Of a stretch of 7,653 bases of DNA, positions 1 through 5,118 are shown piece after piece. The notes under the pieces are model-generated. The model had not been told where the DNA came from, did no database searches, and saw only the letters and a list, made by a program, of their open reading frames with translations. Within the stretch, counting starts at the first letter, position 1, and each line of letters starts with the position of its first letter. A program made the position numbers and the translations under genes. The DNA comes from DATAQC01 sp039649175 (GTDB taxonomy: Bacteria; Actinomycetota; Acidimicrobiia; Acidimicrobiales; AC-14): assembly GCA_039649175.1 (NCBI GenBank), contig JBBWZS010000192.1:1-7653 (forward strand). The letters are read 5' to 3'.

Positions 1-33
1 TGGCGCGAGCTCACCGGCCCCGACCTGCGGTGA
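1..33 (+). CDS. C-terminal end of an unidentified upstream gene (partial)
   Basis: The first frame reads ten sense codons, WRELTGPDLR, and then a TGA at 31-33. All ten codons end in G or C, as in the confirmed genes here, while the other two forward frames over this stretch have poorer third positions. This suggests the tail of a real gene entering from the left, but ten residues are too few to identify it. If real, it ends 40 bases before the next plus-strand gene and could be co-transcribed with it. Confidence 0.4.
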   Translation, partial: WRELTGPDLR

Positions 34-73
34 TGGCCTCCACCGCTGTCGTCACCCCCGGGGTGGGCTGACC

Positions 74-1084
74 ATGCGCATTGTCATGGTGGGGGCCGGA
101 GCCTGCGGTGCCCGGGCCGGGCGCCAGCTCCTGTCGCTCGGGCCGCCCGAAGACCTCGTGCTCGTCGACGTCGACCGCCAGCGGGCCCAAGCGGTGGCCA
201 CGTCGCTGGGCGAACCGGCGCGGGTGGCCTCCACCGTGCCCGATCTCGCCGCCGGTGACGTCCTGCTCCTCACCGCGCCGGGAAACCACCGGGCACTGGC
301 GGCCAAGGCCGTCGACCGGGGCGCCCACGTCGTGTCCACCACCGACGCGGTGGCCGAGGTCCGCGCCCTGTGCGAGCTCGATGCCGCGGCGCGCCTGGCC
401 GGCGTGTACGTGGCCGTGGGCGCCGGGTTCTCCCCCGGGCTGTCGTGTGTGCTGGCCGCTCTCGGGGCACGTGCCTTCGAACGGGTGAACGAGGTGCATG
501 TCGCCAAGGTCGGCACGGGCGGTCCGGCGTGTGCCCGCCAGCACCACAAGGCCCTGGCCGGCTCCGCGTTCGACTGGCGCGACGGTGACTGGGAGCGACG
601 CAGCGGCGGTTCGGGTCGCGAGCTGTGCTGGTTCCCCGAGCCGGTGCGGGCCATCGACTGCTACCGCGCCGCCCTGCCCGAGGCCCTCCTGCTGGCACCC
701 GCCTTTCCCGGCGTCAACCGGGTGACCGCCCGCATGGGGGCCAACCGGCGCGACCGGCTCACGGCCCGGCTGCCCATGTTGCGCCGCCCCCACCCCGAGG
801 GCGACCTGGGAGCGATCCGCGTGGAGATCAGGGGCGTGCAGGGTTCGTCGAGGAACGACCGGGTGCTGGGCGCGGTCGACCGGCCGGCGGTGGCTGCGGG
901 GGCGGTGGCCGCCCTTGCCTGTCGATGGGCGGTCGACGGCCGCCTGGCCCACCCCGGCGCCGCCGGACTGGCGTCGCTGGTGGAGCCCGGTCCCTTCCTC
1001 GCCGCCCTGGCCGAGCGGGGGGTCAAGGTCGCCGTGTTCGAGGGGGGCCAGCACCAGGCGGCGCCGTCGCCGCTGGTGGGCTGA
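74..1084 (+). CDS. Saccharopine-dehydrogenase-like NAD(P)-binding protein, function unknown
   Basis: This 336-residue protein opens with a Rossmann nucleotide-binding fold. The GxGxxG motif is VGAGACG (residues 6-12), and an acidic end of strand beta-2 follows (D32, D34), which more often goes with NAD than NADP. The segment GAGFSPGLS (117-125) resembles the G-x-D-P-G-L turn of saccharopine dehydrogenases, and the region around 247-280 (VRAVDRPAVAAG-like pattern) resembles their C-terminal domain. A stretch at 147-187, rich in G, H, C and W (GTGGPACARQHHKALAG, then GGSGRELCWFP), looks strongly constrained and may form the active site, but I cannot assign a substrate. A true lysine-pathway role is not supported. 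The ATG at 74 was chosen because it places the first beta strand (MRIVMVGAG) at the N terminus; GGGTGG at 61-66 is a plausible ribosome binding site. An ATG four codons downstream would cut into that strand. It converges on the glycosylase gene with 17 bases between their stops. Confidence 0.75.
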   Translation: MRIVMVGAGACGARAGRQLLSLGPPEDLVLVDVDRQRAQAVATSLGEPARVASTVPDLAAGDVLLLTAPGNHRALAAKAVDRGAHVVSTTDAVAEVRALCELDAAARLAGVYVAVGAGFSPGLSCVLAALGARAFERVNEVHVAKVGTGGPACARQHHKALAGSAFDWRDGDWERRSGGSGRELCWFPEPVRAIDCYRAALPEALLLAPAFPGVNRVTARMGANRRDRLTARLPMLRRPHPEGDLGAIRVEIRGVQGSSRNDRVLGAVDRPAVAAGAVAALACRWAVDGRLAHPGAAGLASLVEPGPFLAALAERGVKVAVFEGGQHQAAPSPLVG

Positions 1085-1106
1085 GCGCCGGGGGCTGACC
1101 CTCAGC
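1080..1106. terminator. Possible shared inverted repeat between convergent genes
   Basis: GCTGAG at 1080-1085 is the reverse complement of CTCAGC at 1101-1106, and each arm contains the stop codon of one of the two convergent genes. A smaller alternative hairpin, GCTGA-CCC-TCAGC, lies at 1094-1106. Neither has a T tract and the stems are only 5-6 bp, so a two-way terminator is a weak possibility. Confidence 0.2.
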
Positions 1107-1950
1107 GCACCAGTCGCGACAACCGGCGGTCGGCGAGGATCTTGCCGCCCGTCTGGCACGGCGGGCAGTAGGTGACCTCGTAGGACTCGTAGGACACGCG
1201 GCGCAGGTCGGTGCCGCAGCGGGGACAGGGCGTGCCGTAGCGGCCGTGGGTGGTGAAGTGGTCGCCGATCTTGGTGGGCAGCCCACCTGAGCGCTTGCGC
1301 TCTGCGGCCAGGCCGTCGGTGAGCACGGCACGGGTGGCGTCGACCAGGGCCTGGCGTTCCTCCCCGCTGAGCCCGGCGAGGGTGGCATAGGGCGACAGCC
1401 GGGCGAGGTGGAGGATGTCGTCGGCGTAGCCCCGGCCCACGCCCACGACCGTCCGCTGGTCGCGCAGCATGGTGTGGATCCGGCGCTTGTCGCTGCCCGC
1501 CAGGATGAGGGCGGCGAACCCGTCGGAGAAGGGCTCGGGCCCCAGTGACGCCAGCGGCCCGTCGTCACCGGGGCCCAGCACCCACCACCCCGCCTTGCGC
1601 TCGGTGCCGTACTCCTTGAACAGCACCGATGGCCGTTCCTCGAAGCGCAGGCGTACGACCGCCCCTTTGGGCTTGGTCTGCTTGGGGGGGTCCTCGACAT
1701 CGACCCGGCCACCCTGGGAGAGGTGGGCCAGCAGCCGGGCCCGGGGCTCGCCGGGCGGGCCGAACTCGAACACCACGAACTTGCCTCGTCGCCCGACGGC
1801 GTGAACCGTGGTTCCGACCAGGCTCTCGGGACCGGGCACCACCGTCTTGAGGGCGGAGAACTGGTAGGCCACGGCGCCGGCGAACGCCGACCCGGCCACG
1901 GCGGCGTGGAGACGCTCCGACAGGGCCTGCATCTCGGGAAGCTCGGGCAC
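1102..1950 (-). CDS. Fpg/Nei-family DNA glycosylase, divergent subtype
   Basis: This is a base-excision-repair DNA glycosylase/AP lyase of 282 residues, a normal length for the family. Its N terminus, MPELPEM, supplies the catalytic proline (P2, N-terminal after methionine removal) and glutamate (E3). K57 in GRRGKFVVFEF matches the conserved catalytic-domain lysine. A helix-two-turn-helix region follows (about 165-190, GVGRGYADDIL), and a C-terminal zinc finger has C242-x2-C245 and C262-x2-C265. The start is fixed at the GTG at 1950 because proline must follow the initiator. Several DNA-contact positions differ from classical Fpg. HLSQGG replaces HxGMxG (Q78 in place of the intercalating Met), R173 replaces the H2TH Asn, and Y257 sits where the zinc-finger Arg is expected. 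The C terminus, CQTGGKILADRRLSRLVR, resembles an actinobacterial Fpg/Nei subgroup that I recall from memory. The gene is probably active, but its lesion preference cannot be read from sequence. It is divergently transcribed from the NADH dehydrogenase gene. Confidence 0.87.
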   Translation of the reverse strand: MPELPEMQALSERLHAAVAGSAFAGAVAYQFSALKTVVPGPESLVGTTVHAVGRRGKFVVFEFGPPGEPRARLLAHLSQGGRVDVEDPPKQTKPKGAVVRLRFEERPSVLFKEYGTERKAGWWVLGPGDDGPLASLGPEPFSDGFAALILAGSDKRRIHTMLRDQRTVVGVGRGYADDILHLARLSPYATLAGLSGEERQALVDATRAVLTDGLAAERKRSGGLPTKIGDHFTTHGRYGTPCPRCGTDLRRVSYESYEVTYCPPCQTGGKILADRRLSRLVR

Positions 1951-1956
1951 GGTCCC

Positions 1957-1962
1957 AACCTA
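1957..1962 (-). promoter_or_regulatory. Candidate -10 box (TAGGTT) for the glycosylase gene, leaderless arrangement
   Basis: On the minus strand TAGGTT fits the actinobacterial TANNNT -10 pattern. Six bases separate it from the GTG start at 1950, so a transcription start seven bases past the hexamer would fall on the first base of that start codon. There is no good Shine-Dalgarno sequence, which also fits a leaderless mRNA. I see no convincing -35 element. Confidence 0.4.
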
Positions 1963-1973
1963 GCGAGGCCGTC

Positions 1974-1979
1974 TATCCT
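1974..1979 (+). promoter_or_regulatory. Candidate -10 box (TATCCT) for the NADH dehydrogenase gene
   Basis: TATCCT matches TANNNT and lies eight bases before the GTG at 1988. It predicts a transcription start at about 1986-1988 and so a leaderless or nearly leaderless mRNA. No purine-rich ribosome binding site precedes the start. It shares the 37-base intergenic region with the opposing candidate box at 1957-1962. No clear -35 is visible. Confidence 0.4.
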
Positions 1980-1987
1980 GCGGCGCG

Positions 1988-3373
1988 GTGGTGGACCGGG
2001 CCCGACGCAGCCATGTCGACGCGCCGCCACGAGACTCGGGCGCCCGGCACCGCGTGGTCGTCATCGGCGGAGGTTTCGGGGGCCTCCCGGCGGCACGCCT
2101 GCTCGGTTTCGCCGACGTCGACGTCATCCTGCTCGACCGCCGCAACCACCATCTGTTCCAGCCCCTCCTCTACCAGGTGGCCACGGGAATCCTGTCCGAG
2201 GGCCAGATCGCCGCCCCGCTGCGCCACGTGCTGCGCCGCCACAAGAACGTCACCGTCGAACTGGCGGAGGTGCGCGACATCGACCTCGGCCGGCGGGTGG
2301 TGAAGGCGACCCGGATGTTCCACGAGCCCCTCGAGGTCCCCTACGACAGCCTGATCGTGGCCACCGGCGCCGGCCAGTCGTACTTCGGTCACGACGAGTT
2401 CGCCGTCCATGCCCCCGGCATGAAGACCCTCGACGACGCCCTCGAGATCCGCCGGCGGATCTTCGGCGCCCTGGAGGCAGCGGAGACCGCCTCCTCGCCG
2501 ACCGAGGCCGAGGAGTGGATGACCATGGTCGTGGTCGGCGCCGGGCCCACGGGTGTCGAGCTCGCCGGTCAGATCCGCGAGCTGGCGGTGCGCTCGCTCA
2601 AGGGCGACTTCCGACACATCGACCCGGCGCAGGTACGCGTCGTCCTCGTCGACGCCGGCAAGGAGCCGCTGGCCACCTTCGGCGACAAGCTGTCGGGCCA
2701 CGCGGCGCGCTTTTTGACCGGTGCCGGCGTCGAGCTGAGGATGGGCACGAGGGTCAACGGCATCGACGGTGGCGGCGTCGAGGTGAGCGGCCCCGGCGGT
2801 GACGAGCGGATCACCGCCCGCACCGTCATCTGGGCAGCGGGCGTGCAGGCGTCTCCCCTGGCCCGGATGTTGGCTGCGGCCAGCGGCGCCGAGGTCGACC
2901 ACGCCGGGCGCATCGCGGTACAGCCCGACCTGACCCTGCCCGGCCATCCCGAGGTCTTCGTCATCGGCGACATGGCCACCCTCGACGATCTGCCGGGCGT
3001 GGCCGAGGTGGCCATGCAGGGTGGGATCCACGCTGCTCGCAGCATCATGCGCCGACGGCGCGGTGAGCCCACCGCGCCGTTCCACTACCGCGACCTCGGT
3101 TCTCTGGCCACCCTCGGGCGCTTCCGGGCCGTGCTCAGCGTGGGCCGGCTCCGGTTGACGGGGTTCCCGGCGTGGCTGGTGTGGGCGTTCGTCCACATCG
3201 TCACCCTCTCCACCGTGGCCGGTCGCGTGGGCACGCTCCTGCGCTGGGCGGGCGCCATGATCGGCCACACCCGCGGCGAACGGAACTTCAGCGTCGGGCG
3301 CATCGGCGGCGACGTCAGCCTCCCGGGTCAGGGCGATTCATCGGCCCGGTCGGCGCGGACCGGTTCAAGCTAG
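1988..3373 (+). CDS. ndh: Type II NADH dehydrogenase (FAD-dependent NADH:quinone oxidoreductase)
   Basis: This membrane-associated flavoprotein passes electrons from NADH to the quinone pool without pumping protons. The 461-residue length is normal. Visible motifs in order are the FAD dinucleotide-binding site VVVIGGGFGG (23-32), the RRNHHLFQPLLYQVATG segment typical of the family (51-67), the ATG motif (125-127), the NAD-binding fold VGAGPTGVELAG (183-194), and the second FAD motif VFVIGDMA (323-330), followed by LATLGRFRAV (373-382). The C-terminal hydrophobic/amphipathic stretch (about 391-425, WLVWAFVHIVTL) is the expected membrane anchor. The start is ambiguous between GTG at 1988 and GTG at 1991, and about 20 poorly conserved residues precede the first beta strand, so a later start (for example the GTG of HRVVV) cannot be excluded. 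The gene lies 45 bases upstream of pgi, and its stop codon overlaps a possible pgi -10 box. Other FAD-dependent disulfide-reductase-fold enzymes are less likely because of the LLYQVATG and C-terminal features. Confidence 0.93.
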   Translation: MVDRARRSHVDAPPRDSGARHRVVVIGGGFGGLPAARLLGFADVDVILLDRRNHHLFQPLLYQVATGILSEGQIAAPLRHVLRRHKNVTVELAEVRDIDLGRRVVKATRMFHEPLEVPYDSLIVATGAGQSYFGHDEFAVHAPGMKTLDDALEIRRRIFGALEAAETASSPTEAEEWMTMVVVGAGPTGVELAGQIRELAVRSLKGDFRHIDPAQVRVVLVDAGKEPLATFGDKLSGHAARFLTGAGVELRMGTRVNGIDGGGVEVSGPGGDERITARTVIWAAGVQASPLARMLAAASGAEVDHAGRIAVQPDLTLPGHPEVFVIGDMATLDDLPGVAEVAMQGGIHAARSIMRRRRGEPTAPFHYRDLGSLATLGRFRAVLSVGRLRLTGFPAWLVWAFVHIVTLSTVAGRVGTLLRWAGAMIGHTRGERNFSVGRIGGDVSLPGQGDSSARSARTGSS

Positions 3374-3376
3374 GAT
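3371..3376 (+). promoter_or_regulatory. Candidate -10 box (TAGGAT) for the pgi operon
   Basis: TAGGAT fits TANNNT, and its first three bases are the TAG stop codon of the upstream ndh gene. The predicted transcription start is near 3383, leaving a leader of about 36 bases before the pgi ATG. No good -35 is present at the usual spacing. Read-through from ndh is also possible. Confidence 0.35.
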
Positions 3377-3418
3377 CGGCGTCCCGGACGGCGGCGGCGA
3401 GAAAGGCTCAGTGGAGCG

Positions 3419-5062
3419 ATGACGCAGATCACGGGCACCGACGAGTGGGCGGCGCTCGAAGCCCATTTCGCCCGTGTCGGCGACGCTCACCTGCGTGACC
3501 TGTTCGCGGCGGACGCCCAGCGCGGCACGGCCTTGACGGTCGAGGCGGACGGGCTCTACCTCGACTACTCGAAGAACCGCCTGACGGCGGAGACCATCGA
3601 CTTGTTGGTGGCGCTGGCCGAAAAGGCCGGGTTGCGCGACCGCATCGAAGCCATGTTCGCAGGCGACAAGATCAACGTCACCGAGGACCGGGCCGTCCTG
3701 CACGTGGCCCTGCGTGCCCCCGCGGGGACCAGCATCGATGTCGACGGGGTCGATGTCGTGCCCGAGGTGCACGCCGTCCTCGACAAGATGGGCACCTTCG
3801 CCGAGCGGGTGCGCTCGGGGGAGCACACCGGCCACACGGGCAAGCGCATCCGCAACGTCGTCAACATCGGCATCGGCGGTTCCGACCTCGGCCCCCACAT
3901 GGCCTATGACGCCTTGAAGTCGTTCAGCCAACGCGACCTCACCTTCCGGTTCGTGTCCAACGTCGATGGCACCGACATCCACGAGGCCCTCGTCGACCTC
4001 GACCCCCACGAGACGCTGTTCATCGTGTGCTCGAAGACCTTCGGCACTCTCGAGACCCTCACCAACGCCCGCAGCGCGCGCGACTGGTTGCTCGCCGCCC
4101 TCGGCGACCAGGCGGCGGTGGCGTCGCACTTCGTCGCCGTGTCCACCAACGCCGAGAAGGTGGCCGACTTCGGCATCGACACCGCCAACATGTTCGGCTT
4201 CTGGGACTGGGTGGGCGGGCGGTATTCCTACGACTCGGCCATCGGCCTGTCGCTGGTCATCTCCATCGGCATCGACGGGTTCCGCCAGATGCTCGACGGG
4301 TTCCACGCCATGGACACCCATTTCCGCACGGCGCCGTTGCACGAGAACCTGCCCGTGCTGCTGGGCCTGATCGGCATCTGGTACATCAACTTCTTCGGCG
4401 CCGAGACCCAGGCCGTCCTGCCCTACAGCCAGTATCTCGACCGGTTCTCCGCCTACCTGCAACAGCTCGACATGGAGAGCGACGGGAAGTCGGTCACCCT
4501 CGACGGCGAGCAGGTCGGTTACGCCACCGGGCCCGTCGTGTGGGGGACGCCGGGCACCAACGGCCAGCACGCCTACTACCAGCTCATCCACCAGGGGACC
4601 CGCCTCATCCCCGCCGACTTCATCGGCATCGCCCGGGCCGAGCACCCGGTGGGCGACCACCAGGATCTGCTGTGGGCGAACTTCCTCGCCCAGACCGAGG
4701 CCCTCGCCTTCGGCAAGACGAGCGAGGAGGTGGCGGCCGAGGGTGTTCCCGATGCCCTGGTGCCGCATCGCAGCTTCGCCGGCAACCACCCCACCAACTC
4801 GATCGTGGCCGAGCGCCTCACACCCCGGGTGCTCGGCCAGCTCGTCGCCCTCTATGAGCACAAGGTGTTCACCCAGGGGACGATCTGGAACATCAACAGC
4901 TTCGACCAGTGGGGGGTGGAGCTGGGCAAGGTGCTGGCCGTGCGCATCATCCCCGAGCTCCAGGCCGAGGAGCCCTCGCTCGACCACGACAGCAGCACCA
5001 ACGCCCTCATCCGCCGCTACCGTTCACTGCGCCCTGTGGCGCGCCAGGGAGATGTGTCATGA
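3419..5062 (+). CDS. pgi: Glucose-6-phosphate isomerase
   Basis: This cytosolic enzyme interconverts glucose-6-phosphate and fructose-6-phosphate, joining glycolysis/gluconeogenesis to the pentose phosphate pathway. At 547 residues it is the long bacterial form. The phosphate-binding segment NIGIGGSDLGP (149-159) and both family signatures are present: DWVGGRYS (263-270) and the GTIWNINSFDQWGVELGK region (487-504). The expected catalytic residues are visible as R268, E353 (in LDMESDGKSV), H384 (in GTNGQHAYYQ) and K504. The ATG at 3419 gives a family-like N terminus; GGAG at 3413-3416 is too close for an ideal ribosome site, and AAAGG at 3402-3406 is rather far, so initiation strength is uncertain. 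It is the first gene of a sugar-phosphate operon. Its stop TGA overlaps the ATG of a 19-codon ORF (ATGA), and the RpiB-transaldolase gene starts 52 bases downstream. All motifs look intact. Confidence 0.98.
   Translation: MTQITGTDEWAALEAHFARVGDAHLRDLFAADAQRGTALTVEADGLYLDYSKNRLTAETIDLLVALAEKAGLRDRIEAMFAGDKINVTEDRAVLHVALRAPAGTSIDVDGVDVVPEVHAVLDKMGTFAERVRSGEHTGHTGKRIRNVVNIGIGGSDLGPHMAYDALKSFSQRDLTFRFVSNVDGTDIHEALVDLDPHETLFIVCSKTFGTLETLTNARSARDWLLAALGDQAAVASHFVAVSTNAEKVADFGIDTANMFGFWDWVGGRYSYDSAIGLSLVISIGIDGFRQMLDGFHAMDTHFRTAPLHENLPVLLGLIGIWYINFFGAETQAVLPYSQYLDRFSAYLQQLDMESDGKSVTLDGEQVGYATGPVVWGTPGTNGQHAYYQLIHQGTRLIPADFIGIARAEHPVGDHQDLLWANFLAQTEALAFGKTSEEVAAEGVPDALVPHRSFAGNHPTNSIVAERLTPRVLGQLVALYEHKVFTQGTIWNINSFDQWGVELGKVLAVRIIPELQAEEPSLDHDSSTNALIRRYRSLRPVARQGDVS
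5047..5051 (+). promoter_or_regulatory. Strong ribosome binding site (GGGAG) inside the end of pgi
   Basis: GGGAG, within AGGGAGAT at 5046-5053, lies seven bases before the ATG at 5059. It sits in the last codons of pgi and points to initiation of the short ORF at 5059 rather than directly at the fusion gene, whose start is 56 bases further on. Confidence 0.55.
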
Positions 5063-5118
5063 GCATGACCGTCCACGACACCAACGACGTCTGCGAGTGC
5101 CGGATGGTGACGTCATGA
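5059..5118 (+). CDS. Short ORF (19 codons) coupled to both neighbours by ATGA overlaps
   Basis: The peptide is MSMTVHDTNDVCECRMVTS. I recognise no homology. Its ATG overlaps the pgi stop in an ATGA, and its own TGA overlaps the ATG of the RpiB-transaldolase gene in a second ATGA. A good ribosome binding site (GGGAG, 5047-5051) lies seven bases upstream. In its frame 18 of 19 sense codons end in G or C, while the other two forward frames over the same bases show many A/T third positions. These signs suggest it is translated. Its likely job is translational coupling, carrying ribosomes from pgi to the next start, which has only a weak site of its own (GGATGG, 5102-5107). A peptide function is possible, and the Cys-Glu-Cys pair at residues 12-14 is noted. 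An alternative start is the ATG at 5065. It could still be a chance frame. Confidence 0.5.
   Translation: MSMTVHDTNDVCECRMVTS

Noticed and set aside
33..71. 12-codon mini-ORF (MASTAVVTPGVG) between the upstream stop and the gene at 74
   Set aside because: It has good third-position GC and a TGATG overlap with the upstream stop, but it is very short, lacks a ribosome site and depends on an upstream frame seen for only ten codons. It is too weak to list as a gene.
11..1159. 382-codon minus-strand frame opposite the saccharopine-dehydrogenase-like gene
   Set aside because: It overlaps the end of the glycosylase gene on the same strand and has a Gly/His/Arg-rich composition typical of high-GC shadows. 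The plus-strand frame has a clear Rossmann motif.
1723..2802. 359-codon plus-strand frame spanning the glycosylase and NADH dehydrogenase genes
   Set aside because: It runs antisense to one real gene and out of frame with another. It is Arg/Pro/Gly-rich with no motif.
1973..3268. 431-codon minus-strand frame opposite ndh
   Set aside because: It is an antisense shadow of a well-supported NADH dehydrogenase. It is rich in His, Gly, Asp and Val with no motifs, and it would overrun the divergent promoter region.
3365..4987. 540-codon open frame on the minus strand opposite pgi
   Set aside because: It mirrors pgi, whose family motifs are unmistakable. Long antisense frames are expected when the coding strand has almost only G/C third positions. 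The translation is low-complexity and has no recognisable domain.
5060..5114. Gap between pgi and the fusion gene as a terminator or separate promoter
   Set aside because: There is no TANNNT box with suitable spacing, no stem with a T tract, and the interval shows coding-like third positions in one frame.
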